Below are positions 1 to 6,939 of a DNA stretch of 7,042 nucleotides, in pieces. Within the stretch, counting starts at the first letter, position 1. Every line of letters starts with the position of its first letter. The stretch spans positions 1 to 7,042 of the forward strand of contig DRQL01000110.1 of assembly GCA_011371465.1 (NCBI GenBank), read 5' to 3'. This stretch comes from Gammaproteobacteria bacterium (lineage in GTDB: Bacteria; Pseudomonadota; Gammaproteobacteria; DSM-19610). Below the pieces are notes generated by a model that was given only the letters and a program-made list of their open reading frames with translations, was not told the origin of the DNA and did not search any database. Both the position numbers and the translations under genes were made by a program.

Positions 1-816
1 GAAGCGCTCAATCAGTGGCTGGCGGTGCCTATCGGCTTTATCTTCGGCTTCGGTCTCTATCATGCCGGCTTTACTGACAGCCGCAAGATTGCACAGGCCT
101 TCTATCTCAAGGACGTTGGTGTTCCGGTAGTGATGTTCTCGGCCATCGTGACCGGTATGCTGGGGCTGTGGATACTCAGCCTGGCCGGTTTTATCGATAC
201 GTCAAAAATGTACTACCTGCCCACGTACCTGACTCCCATGGCAATCGGTGGTGTGCTGTTCGGTATTGGCATGGCCATCGGCGGCTTTTGCCCCGGCACG
301 GCAGCGGCTTCGATTGCAACGGGTCGCATCGATGCCCTGGTGTTCGTGGTCGGATTCCTCGGCGGCTCTATCCTGTTCGGCGATCTTTTCCCCGTCTGGG
401 GTGACTTTTACAAGAGCGACTATCATGGTGTGTACCGGCTGGATGAATTGTTTGGTGTGAACCTGGGCCTGGTGATTTTCCTGATCGTCATCGCAGCCGT
501 TGGTGGCAGCCTGCTGATGCGCTGGGGACAGCACCTGTTCTGGTCGACACCGCCGGACCAGACCATGCAGCCCGAACAGGTGCTGAAGTACGAAGCGCCC
601 CTGGTCGGTGCAGCGCTGCTGATCGGGTTTGGGCTGGCTTTTGTTCCGACCGCGTACTTCTTCGGCGGGCCCGGTGAAGCCGAGTACTACATCGTTCCGA
701 AACAGCAGGGGCCGGGGCCGGTACGGAAGCGGCAGCACGGACCGGCGGTCGTTGTGCCACCGATGCCGGTGCCGGCAGGGCCGGCACTGCCCGCCGAAGG
801 GGATGAGGGTTGTTGA
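1..816 (+). CDS. YeeE/YedE-family sulfur-compound transporter, 5' end missing
   Basis: An integral membrane protein of the YeeE/YedE family, whose studied members take up thiosulfate or move other sulfur compounds across the cytoplasmic membrane. The reading frame is open from base 1, so the start lies outside the window; 271 residues are visible, and the GTG at 25 is an internal valine. About six hydrophobic stretches are seen (near bases 25-60, 121-195, 235-285, 325-390, 460-510 and 595-660). The family signature is GGFCPGT at bases 283-303, with its conserved cysteine at 289-291. After the last hydrophobic stretch comes a tail of about 60 residues, rich in Pro, Val and Ala, ending in Asp-Glu-Gly-Cys. 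Such a tail is not something I know as a general feature of this family, and the same ending recurs in the rhodanese gene of this operon. The psrA-like gene starts 40 bases downstream. The family call is firm; the transported substrate is unknown. Confidence 0.85.
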   Translation, partial: EALNQWLAVPIGFIFGFGLYHAGFTDSRKIAQAFYLKDVGVPVVMFSAIVTGMLGLWILSLAGFIDTSKMYYLPTYLTPMAIGGVLFGIGMAIGGFCPGTAAASIATGRIDALVFVVGFLGGSILFGDLFPVWGDFYKSDYHGVYRLDELFGVNLGLVIFLIVIAAVGGSLLMRWGQHLFWSTPPDQTMQPEQVLKYEAPLVGAALLIGFGLAFVPTAYFFGGPGEAEYYIVPKQQGPGPVRKRQHGPAVVVPPMPVPAGPALPAEGDEGC

Positions 817-856
817 TGCAGTACACCGAAAGGTACCGATGTAAGGCAATACTGTC

Positions 857-3046
857 TTGAACCGTCGCGAATTTATCAAGCTGTCCAGCCTGCTGGGTGC
901 GGGCGCAGCGGTGTCGCCGCTGCTGCTGACCGGTTGCAGTGCGCACCCACTGCCCGGTTCCGGGCAGGTCAGCAGGACCCCGACCTTCTGTGACATGTGC
1001 TTCTGGAAATGTGCCGGCTTCGTTTACCGGGAAGACGGTGAACCCTGGAAGATCCACGGCAATGACAATGACCTGCACAGCGAAGGCCGTCTGTGCACGC
1101 GTGGCACGGCAGGGCTGGGCAACTACGAGGATCCTGATCGCCTGCAGAAGCCCCTGCTGCGCGTCACGGGTGCCGATGGCCGGCAGACCTTCCGCGAGGC
1201 AAGCTGGGATGAGGCGCTGGATTTCATCACCGGGCGCATGAAGTCGATCGCCGAAAACCACGGTGCGGACCGCTTTGCCATGCTCAACCACGGCTATGGC
1301 GCGCACCATTTCAGTCACCTGATGCGTGCCTGGGGCTCCGGCAGCCGTGCCGAGCCGGCCTTTGCCCAGTGCCGCGGACCGCGCGATGTCGGTTTCAAAC
1401 TGACCTTCGGCGAAGGCCTGGGGTCGCCGGAGCGGACCGACATGGAGCACTCGCGCTGTATCGTGCTGATCGGGTCACACATCGGCGAGAACCTGCACAA
1501 CGGCCAGGTGCAGACACTGGCGAACGCGTGGCGGCGTAACGCGACGGTGATTACCGTCGACCCGCGCTTTTCAGTGCCCGCCGGCAAGTCGAAATACTGG
1601 CTGCCCATCAAACCCGGCACTGACCTGGCGTTGTTGCTGGCGTGGATGCACGTGCTGATCGACGAGGGCCTGTACGACCGCGATTACGTACAACGCCATG
1701 CCACGGGCTTCGAGCAGCTCAAGGAACACGTTGCGCGCTATTCACCGGAATGGGTGTATCTTGAAACCGGTATCCAGCCGGAGCTGATTCGCACCACGGC
1801 GCGTGAAATGGCGGCCAGTGCGCCGGCTACGCTGATTCACCCCGGGCGCCACACCGTCTGGTATGGAGACGACACGCAGCGTTCACGCGCCATCGCCATC
1901 CTCAATGCCTTGCTGGGTTCCTGGGGTCGCAAGGGCGGCCTGTACATACAGGAAAAGGTCCGCTTGCCGAAGTTCCCGCTGCCGGCTTACCCCAAACCAA
2001 AGAGTGACTTCCGGGCTGCGCACGGGGCACGATATCCCTTCGCCTACAAGGGCGTCAGCAACGCCATTATCGAAGCATCGATCGGCGAAGACGCCCATTA
2101 CAAGGGCCTGCTGGTCTACGGGACCAACCTGCCGATGACCATCCCGGGTATCCGTCCGCAACTTAAGGCGGCCATGGACTCACTGGAACTGGTGGTGGTC
2201 GTGGACACCATGCCCTCGGAAATTACCGGTTATGCGGACGTGGTGCTGCCGGAGTGCACCTACCTGGAACGTTACGATAACCTGCGCAATTCCGGCGAGC
2301 GGCACCCGTCGCTGGCGCTGCGCATGCCGGTATTCGAGCCGCGGCACGAATCGAAGCCGGGCTGGTGGATCGCGCGCGAGCTGGGACACCGCCTGGGGCT
2401 GCAAAAATATTTCCCCTGGAAGGATTACTCCGAAGTGCTCGACTGGCAACTGAAACAGGTCGGCTCGTCGCTGCAGGAAATGCAGAAAATCGGCGTGAAG
2501 AATTTTCCCCGCACCCGGCCCAGGTATTTTGTCGACGGCCAGCCGGTACAGTTCCGCACCCCCAGCGGCAGGATCGAGCTCTATTCACAGCAGCTGGCCG
2601 ACCAGGGCTTTGACCCGATGCCCGAATACACTCGCCCGCAACAACCGCCGCAGGGTTACTACCACCTGAACTACGGTCGCATGCCGGCTCATACCTTCGG
2701 CAAGACCACCAACAACGCGCTGCTGTTCCAGCTGGCGCCGGAAAACACCCTGTGGGTCAATCCGCTGGTGGCTTCCGCGCAGGGCATCGAAAACGGCGAA
2801 TACGTGCGCCTGGCTAACCCGGACGGGATCATCAGCAACCGGATCCGGGTGCGGGTCACCGAGCGTATCCGCCCGGATTCGGTATTCATGGCGCACGGTT
2901 TCGGTCATCGTTCGCGTCGCCTGCGGCTGACGCACGATGTCGGTGCCGACGATTCCGAATTGATGACCAACGTCAAGGTCGATCCGATCATGGGCGGCAC
3001 CGGTATGCGCGGTAACTTTGTCACCATTGTGCGGGAGACCGCCTGA
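857..3046 (+). CDS. psrA: Molybdopterin oxidoreductase catalytic subunit, PsrA/polysulfide reductase type
   Basis: Catalytic subunit of a membrane-linked molybdenum enzyme (729 residues, close to PsrA/PhsA length) that likely reduces or oxidises a sulfur compound in the periplasm. The N-terminus has a twin-arginine signal (RREFIK, residues 3-8), a hydrophobic stretch and then LLLTGC, which also fits a lipobox with Cys27. A [4Fe-4S] site follows: Cys45, Cys48, Cys52 and Cys80. Cys172 in AQCRGP is the likely molybdenum ligand, as in the Psr/Phs group. Residues 460-466 (ADVVLPE) are a typical motif of the family, and about 600-727 form the C-terminal molybdopterin dinucleotide-binding domain. 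The start is TTG at 857: an in-frame stop at 842-844 leaves no ATG or GTG, AAGG lies at 843-846, and the Tat motif begins at once. The stop is one base before psrB. The A-B-C order with an NrfD-type C subunit favours Psr over Phs (cytochrome b-type C) or Ttr (order B-C-A). The substrate is inferred, not shown. Confidence 0.88.
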   Translation: MNRREFIKLSSLLGAGAAVSPLLLTGCSAHPLPGSGQVSRTPTFCDMCFWKCAGFVYREDGEPWKIHGNDNDLHSEGRLCTRGTAGLGNYEDPDRLQKPLLRVTGADGRQTFREASWDEALDFITGRMKSIAENHGADRFAMLNHGYGAHHFSHLMRAWGSGSRAEPAFAQCRGPRDVGFKLTFGEGLGSPERTDMEHSRCIVLIGSHIGENLHNGQVQTLANAWRRNATVITVDPRFSVPAGKSKYWLPIKPGTDLALLLAWMHVLIDEGLYDRDYVQRHATGFEQLKEHVARYSPEWVYLETGIQPELIRTTAREMAASAPATLIHPGRHTVWYGDDTQRSRAIAILNALLGSWGRKGGLYIQEKVRLPKFPLPAYPKPKSDFRAAHGARYPFAYKGVSNAIIEASIGEDAHYKGLLVYGTNLPMTIPGIRPQLKAAMDSLELVVVVDTMPSEITGYADVVLPECTYLERYDNLRNSGERHPSLALRMPVFEPRHESKPGWWIARELGHRLGLQKYFPWKDYSEVLDWQLKQVGSSLQEMQKIGVKNFPRTRPRYFVDGQPVQFRTPSGRIELYSQQLADQGFDPMPEYTRPQQPPQGYYHLNYGRMPAHTFGKTTNNALLFQLAPENTLWVNPLVASAQGIENGEYVRLANPDGIISNRIRVRVTERIRPDSVFMAHGFGHRSRRLRLTHDVGADDSELMTNVKVDPIMGGTGMRGNFVTIVRETA

Positions 3047-3047
3047 C

Positions 3048-3590
3048 ATGGCCCGTTACGCGATGGTGATCGACACCCTGCTGTGCATCGGCTGCGGTGA
3101 CTGCGTGGTGGCCTGCAAGACCGAGAACAAGGTGCCGGAGGGACTCAACCGCGACTGGGTGGTGGAGGCGACCCGCGGTACCTACCCGAACCTGACCACC
3201 GAGTTCCGTTCCGAGCGCTGCAACCACTGTTCACACGCGACCTGTGTCTACATGTGTCCGACCGGCGCCAGCCACCACTGGCAGGATACCAATATCGTGC
3301 TGGTCGATCCCAACAAGTGTACCGGCTGCAAGGCCTGTATCGCGGCCTGCCCGTACGATGCGCGCCTCGTCATGCATCCCGGTGGCTATATCGACAAGTG
3401 CACCTTCTGTCACCATCGCGTGGAGAAGGGGCTGAACCCGGCCTGTGTCTCGACCTGTCCGACGCACTGCATGTATTTCGGTCTGCTGGATGATCCTTCC
3501 AGTGAGGTCAGCGAACTGTTGCGCACGCGTAACTACAAGGTGCTGGCCCCGGAGACCGGCAACCAGCCCAACGTCTACTACCTGACCTGA
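3048..3590 (+). CDS. psrB: Four-cluster [4Fe-4S] ferredoxin-like electron transfer subunit, PsrB/NrfC type
   Basis: Electron-transfer subunit, 180 residues, that would sit between the PsrA-like catalytic subunit and the PsrC-like membrane subunit. All 16 cluster cysteines expected of the PsrB/NrfC/DmsB family are present in four groups: 13, 16, 19, 23; 58, 61, 66, 70; 91, 94, 97, 101; and 118, 121, 133, 137. There is no signal peptide, as usual for this family; it is normally exported already bound to the Tat-signal-bearing subunit. The ATG at 3048 is chosen because it follows the psrA stop (3044-3046) by one base, has GGAGA at 3034-3038, and begins directly with the first cluster segment. 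An in-frame GTG at 3018 would add ten residues inside psrA and is unlikely. Family identity is very secure; the partner assignment rests on gene order. Confidence 0.93.
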   Translation: MARYAMVIDTLLCIGCGDCVVACKTENKVPEGLNRDWVVEATRGTYPNLTTEFRSERCNHCSHATCVYMCPTGASHHWQDTNIVLVDPNKCTGCKACIAACPYDARLVMHPGGYIDKCTFCHHRVEKGLNPACVSTCPTHCMYFGLLDDPSSEVSELLRTRNYKVLAPETGNQPNVYYLT

Positions 3591-3602
3591 GGACGCAGCG
3601 CC

Positions 3603-4598
3603 ATGCTCGAGGAAATCCTGGTAACCGCACGCAGCAACCCGCACGTCGACCCGGTGATGCACGTGTGGGGCTGGGAGATCTCGGTGTACCTGTTCATGGG
3701 CGGGTTGAGTGCGGGCATCATGTTTTTTTCCGCGCTCATGCTGCTGATGAAGAAAGACCGGGAGACCCCCTTCGCGGTCAACGGCCTGGCCCTGCCGGGC
3801 CTGGTGGTGCTGTCGCTGGGCATGACGACGCTGTTCATGGACCTGTCGCACAAGCTGTTCGTATGGCGCTTCTATACCACTTTCGAGCCGACCTCGCCCA
3901 TGTCCTGGGGCGCCTGGATACTGGTCCTGTTCTACCCGGTGGCCATCCTGCAGGTGCTGTCGACGTTCAGGAAAGGCTACCCGTTCCTGGCCGGGCTGGT
4001 CGAGTCCCTGCCGCTGGTCGGCAGGCTGTTTGATCTGACCGAACGGTACCGGCGCCTGATCGCCTGGCTGGCCATTCCCATCGCGGTCGGGCTGGGCATC
4101 TATACCGGTATTCTGCTCAGCGCGTTCAGTGCGCGACCGTTCTGGAATACCGGTCTGCTGGGGCCGTTGTTCCTGGTGTCGGGGCTTTCCACCGGCGCGG
4201 CGCTGACGGCGCTGATTGCACGTCAACACACAGAAAAAAGGCTGTTTACCCTGATCGACGCCGGTCTCATCGTGGCCGAGCTGTTGATCGTTGCCCTGTT
4301 GCTGATCAACCTGGCGACCGGTTCCCGGCCGCAGCTCGAAGCGGCGTCGATGTTGCTGGGCGGATCCTACACCGGCTGGTTCTGGGGCGTGTTCATTACC
4401 CTGGGTCTGCTGATTCCTTTGCTGCTCGAGTACTTCGAGATCCGCGGTGCACTGCGCAACCTGGCCATGCTGGCACCGGTGCTGGTACTGGTTGGTGGCT
4501 ACGTGCTGCGCGTGATTGCCGTGGACCTGGGGCAGGAAACTACCTGGATCAACTATGAGTCCGAATTCAATACGCAATTGCTGGAGCGTCTGCATTGA
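3603..4598 (+). CDS. psrC: NrfD/PsrC-family quinone-linked membrane subunit
   Basis: Polytopic membrane protein of 331 residues that anchors the enzyme and exchanges electrons with the quinone pool. Eight hydrophobic spans can be drawn (about residues 25-49, 58-80, 102-121, 152-174, 181-205, 214-237, 258-277 and 286-307), the number known for PsrC. The first span carries the NrfD-family pattern YLFMGGLSAG (residues 29-38). Between spans 2 and 3 lies the conserved-looking stretch SPMSWGAW (residues 98-105). No haem-binding motif is present, which separates it from cytochrome b-type gamma subunits such as PhsC. The ATG at 3603 lies 12 bases after the psrB stop, with a GAGG ribosome-binding site at 3589-3592 that overlaps that stop. 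It completes a standard A-B-C complex. Whether quinone is reduced or quinol oxidised in the cell is not visible. Confidence 0.9.
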   Translation: MLEEILVTARSNPHVDPVMHVWGWEISVYLFMGGLSAGIMFFSALMLLMKKDRETPFAVNGLALPGLVVLSLGMTTLFMDLSHKLFVWRFYTTFEPTSPMSWGAWILVLFYPVAILQVLSTFRKGYPFLAGLVESLPLVGRLFDLTERYRRLIAWLAIPIAVGLGIYTGILLSAFSARPFWNTGLLGPLFLVSGLSTGAALTALIARQHTEKRLFTLIDAGLIVAELLIVALLLINLATGSRPQLEAASMLLGGSYTGWFWGVFITLGLLIPLLLEYFEIRGALRNLAMLAPVLVLVGGYVLRVIAVDLGQETTWINYESEFNTQLLERLH

Positions 4599-4629
4599 TC
4601 ACTCGCAGACAGACAGATACCGAATGCAC

Positions 4630-4634
4630 AAGGG
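4630..4634 (+). promoter_or_regulatory. Ribosome-binding site that fixes the rhodanese start
   Basis: AAGGG lies seven bases before the ATG at 4642. Three in-frame ATGs are close together (4624, 4636, 4642). Only 4642 has good spacing to this site, and it also begins a clean lipoprotein signal peptide. Confidence 0.6.
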
Positions 4635-4641
4635 TATGCTC

Positions 4642-5175
4642 ATGAAAAAGACAGTTCAGGTTACGCTCTGGCTGGCCGCCGCGGTGCTGTTGAGCGCCTG
4701 TGGAGACGATGACCGCCGGAACGCCGTGGTGGACGTGGGGTCGATCGGGCAGGTCGCCCGGATCGTGGCGCAAAAGCAGGACCGGGTCGCCGTCGATGAC
4801 CTGGCGCGCTGGATCATCGAGGGACGCAAGGACTTTGTGCTCATCGATATTCGCTCCGCGGACGATTTTGCTGCGGGCCACATCGACCGTGCGCAGAATA
4901 TTCCGCTGACCGAACTGGTGTCCGCGCAGCGCAGGCAGGCATTACCCAACGACCGCAAGCTGGTGCTCTATTCCCAGGGTTCGGAGCTTGCGGCCCAGGC
5001 AGCCGTGTTGCTGCGCCTGTCAGGTTACGACGCCAACCTGCTGCTGGGCGGCTATAATTTCTGGAGCCAGCACGTGCTGAACCCGGATATTCACCCGACC
5101 GGGCCGACGGGGAGTACCCGCGGGTTTCGGAGCAGCAGGCCATTGCCTGTTACTTCGTGGGAGGTGACGCCGTAG
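4642..5175 (+). CDS. Rhodanese-fold lipoprotein without catalytic cysteine; 3' end shifted out of frame
   Basis: An exported lipoprotein with one rhodanese domain. Residues 1-20 are a lipoprotein signal (MKK, hydrophobic core, LLSAC) with Cys20 as the lipidated residue; the +2 residue is Gly, so nothing marks it for inner-membrane retention. The rhodanese domain spans about residues 49-145: VLIDIRSADDFAAGHI (66-81) is the typical first half, and LLLGGYNFW (133-141) the typical end. The active-site loop reads VLYSQGSELA (108-117), so Ser111 (TCC at 4972-4974) stands where sulfurtransferases have the persulfide-forming cysteine. Classical rhodanese activity is therefore unlikely. From about 5109 the frame given here yields an unconvincing tail ending at 5175, while the -1 frame continues with a sensible sequence to 5276. 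A missing G in the GGGG run at 5109-5112 would restore one protein of 211 residues. The gene starts 43 bases after psrC and is probably co-transcribed. Confidence 0.8.
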   Translation: MKKTVQVTLWLAAAVLLSACGDDDRRNAVVDVGSIGQVARIVAQKQDRVAVDDLARWIIEGRKDFVLIDIRSADDFAAGHIDRAQNIPLTELVSAQRRQALPNDRKLVLYSQGSELAAQAAVLLRLSGYDANLLLGGYNFWSQHVLNPDIHPTGPTGSTRGFRSSRPLPVTSWEVTP

Positions 5176-5276
5176 CGCAGGCCCCTGCACCTGCGCCCAG
5201 GGTGCCGGCCTTTGTTCCGCCGGTGTCCCAACCGGCGGTAGCGCCTCCGCCTTCTGCGGATGACGAGGGTTGCTGA
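5106..5276 (+). pseudogene. Out-of-frame 3' part of the rhodanese lipoprotein gene, with Pro/Ala-rich tail ending DEGC
   Basis: This stretch is the natural continuation of the rhodanese gene in the -1 frame. It has no start codon or ribosome-binding site of its own. It encodes a short helix-like segment containing AIACYFVGGD, then a linker of about 25 residues dominated by Ala, Pro and Val, and ends in Asp-Asp-Glu-Gly-Cys before TGA at 5274-5276. The -1 frame is open only from 5058, so the shift must lie between there and the stop of the other frame at 5175. The protein texture places it at the G run 5109-5112. It may be a sequencing or assembly error, a real mutation, or less likely programmed slippage. 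The ending matches the end of the YeeE/YedE protein at 805-816, which argues that this frame is or recently was translated. Confidence 0.7.
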
Positions 5277-5309
5277 GTCCGGTTGTAAATGACAACAGCC
5301 ATTTCTGTT
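5277..5309. other. Short gap between convergent genes
   Basis: These 33 bases separate the + strand sulfur operon from the - strand cytochrome. A five-base inverted repeat (GTTGT at 5282-5286, ACAAC at 5292-5296) with a five-base loop could form a weak hairpin, but there is no GC-rich stem or T run. A terminator is expected here for both strands, yet none is clearly visible. Confidence 0.35.
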
Positions 5310-6938
5310 CTATGGTGGTTGTGCCGCACCGGCCCTGTTCATTGCAGGCAGCGGTGCAGCCAGAATACGTTCGATCTCCCGGCTGGAGAAGGGGCGAACG
5401 GTTGCCGTGCGGTCTGATGTTTTGCCGGGGCGGGTCCAGGCATCAGCCGCCAGCCCGTCTTCGAGCCGATCCAGATCCGGGTGGAAGCTTGTCCCCTGGC
5501 GGTCCTGCTGAAACCGTCCCTGTCCCAGACCCAGTGCGACTGAAGATCGATGGCAGGACTCGCAGCTGCGCGCAGCGGCCGTAGTGTGCGGTTCGATGGC
5601 GGTAAATCGCCGTACAAATCTCGGCGCCGGCCAGTCCGGGTGTTCCACGGTCATAATCATCCCGGGTACGACCGGGACGACCTGGTTGTCAGGCGTCACA
5701 CCAAGCGGAGGCAGGTCGTTACGTACCCTGCTGCGCTGCCCGTTCCAGCGGCCTTTGGTGCGCACCCCGGCCACGTGGTCAAACTGCTGACCTGCCGGGT
5801 CATACTGGAGGTGGCAGCCGTAACACTGCGGTGCCCACCCGGCGTGACAGGCCGAGCAGTTCAGGCGGGTGTGCTGCGCCGCCAGCGGATGATCGCGTTC
5901 GCGGTAGGGCGGGATGTGTAAACGGCCCTGGCCGTCCTTGCGGTGCAGCCAGGCTTCCCTGTTGCGCAGTTCGATATTCCAGAGCGGTGTGCCGCTGGCA
6001 GTCACCGGAAAACGCGTATCGGCGTCAGCCGGGAAAGGGACACGTGGCAGTAGTGCGCGATACTGGTCCGGCCATTGTGCCAGGCGGATGGTGCGTGTGA
6101 CCTGGTGGCAGTCACTACAGGTGATGTCCACGGCTTGTGTTTGCAGTGACACGGAACGGTCGGCGCCAATCCCCATCAGGCCCTTTTCGGTGTGGCAGTC
6201 GATGCAGCCCATACCCGCCGTGTGATGCAGGTCGGCGGGACGGAACTCGACCCGGCGGCCGTCGTCCAGCTGGCCGGTCTTTCCAGCCGCAGGCGGTGTG
6301 TCGACTTCCGCCAGGCCGGCATAGTTCAGCGAGATGCGACTGGAGCGCGAGTGGCAGCCAAAACAGCGGCTGTCGCTGACCTGCGCTGTCAGGGCCGGGT
6401 GTCCTGTTTCCGGGTAGTCGTTGATGTGGCAGGCCAGGCAGCCGCCGCCGCGATCGCGAGTGGCATCCAGCCGGTGCGCGGTTTTTTTCCTGCCCAGGTG
6501 ACAGCCGGCACACCGTTTCCGCAGCAGGCTGTCGGCGGGTGAATGGGTGAGGGTAGCCAGCTCGTTGTGTGCGGGCCGGTCCGTTGGTTCACCGAGGACC
6601 TGTCGCGTACTGCGCACCATGCCTTTGCCGGTGTGCATGAGGCTGTGGCTGACGCTGTCCACCTGGTCTGCGTGGCAGTTGCCGCAGGCCTGCGCTGCAC
6701 TGTCCATGTCGCCGGGAAAGGCAATCAGTCCCTGGTGGGCATCCTGCCTGGCACTGGCACCGGCGTTTCCACCGTGGCAGGTAGTGCAGTCCCGGGCCAG
6801 CGCGTTGTGAGCCGCTCCCAATCCCTGTTGCAACGCAGCGTGACAGGTGCTGCACGGCTGTGCCACGGTTGCCTGAAGCAACAGCAGCAGCCCGACCGGA
6901 AGGCTGCAGTAAAATGCGAATGTCTGCCTGGCGACCGT
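5310..6938 (-). CDS. Exported c-type cytochrome with 11 haem-binding motifs
   Basis: A periplasmic or outer-surface electron carrier with eleven CxxCH motifs: CSTCH, CTTCH, CGNCH, CAGCH, CLACH, CFGCH, CIDCH, CSDCH, CSACH, CYGCH and CESCH. Counted from the TTG at 6881 their first cysteines are residues 10, 32, 66, 124, 148, 173, 226, 255, 342, 353 and 440 (523 residues in all). Many other histidines (AHNAL, MHTGKG, TGHPAL, LHHTAG) could be second axial ligands. The TTG at 6881 would leave only nine residues before the first haem and no signal. The same frame stays open upstream to a stop at about 6961 and encodes a good Sec signal: VARQTF, a hydrophobic core rich in Leu, then ATVAQP with likely cleavage after TVA. 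No ATG, GTG or TTG lies in that extension. The start proposed here is ACG at 6938-6936, just after the CBS gene stop, with GAGG at 6946-6943, giving 542 residues. I cannot name a characterised homologue; redox partners are unknown. Confidence 0.82.
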   Translation of the reverse strand, partial: TVARQTFAFYCSLPVGLLLLLQATVAQPCSTCHAALQQGLGAAHNALARDCTTCHGGNAGASARQDAHQGLIAFPGDMDSAAQACGNCHADQVDSVSHSLMHTGKGMVRSTRQVLGEPTDRPAHNELATLTHSPADSLLRKRCAGCHLGRKKTAHRLDATRDRGGGCLACHINDYPETGHPALTAQVSDSRCFGCHSRSSRISLNYAGLAEVDTPPAAGKTGQLDDGRRVEFRPADLHHTAGMGCIDCHTEKGLMGIGADRSVSLQTQAVDITCSDCHQVTRTIRLAQWPDQYRALLPRVPFPADADTRFPVTASGTPLWNIELRNREAWLHRKDGQGRLHIPPYRERDHPLAAQHTRLNCSACHAGWAPQCYGCHLQYDPAGQQFDHVAGVRTKGRWNGQRSRVRNDLPPLGVTPDNQVVPVVPGMIMTVEHPDWPAPRFVRRFTAIEPHTTAAARSCESCHRSSVALGLGQGRFQQDRQGTSFHPDLDRLEDGLAADAWTRPGKTSDRTATVRPFSSREIERILAAPLPAMNRAGAAQPP

Positions 6939-6939
6939 G

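Noticed and set aside
202..1450. Two long open frames on the - strand (202-996 and 488-1450)
   Set aside because: They lie opposite the transporter and psrA genes, have low-complexity Arg/Pro/Ala/Gln-rich products, and show no family motif.
3018..3047. GTG at 3018 as start of psrB
   Set aside because: It overlaps psrA by 29 bases and adds ten residues before the usual family N-terminus. The ATG at 3048 has a good ribosome-binding site.
3231..4595. Open frame of 454 codons on the - strand across psrB and psrC
   Set aside because: Its product is dominated by Gln, His, Arg and Gly with no recognisable domain, and it lies opposite two well-supported genes. It is a by-product of GC-rich codon use.
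4516..4641. In-frame extension of the rhodanese gene into the end of psrC
   Set aside because: It would bury the lipoprotein signal inside the protein. The ATG at 4642 has a well-placed AAGGG and starts the signal peptide directly.
5282..5296. Inverted repeat GTTGT/ACAAC as a terminator
   Set aside because: The stem is only five AT-leaning base pairs with no T run on either strand, so it is too weak to call.
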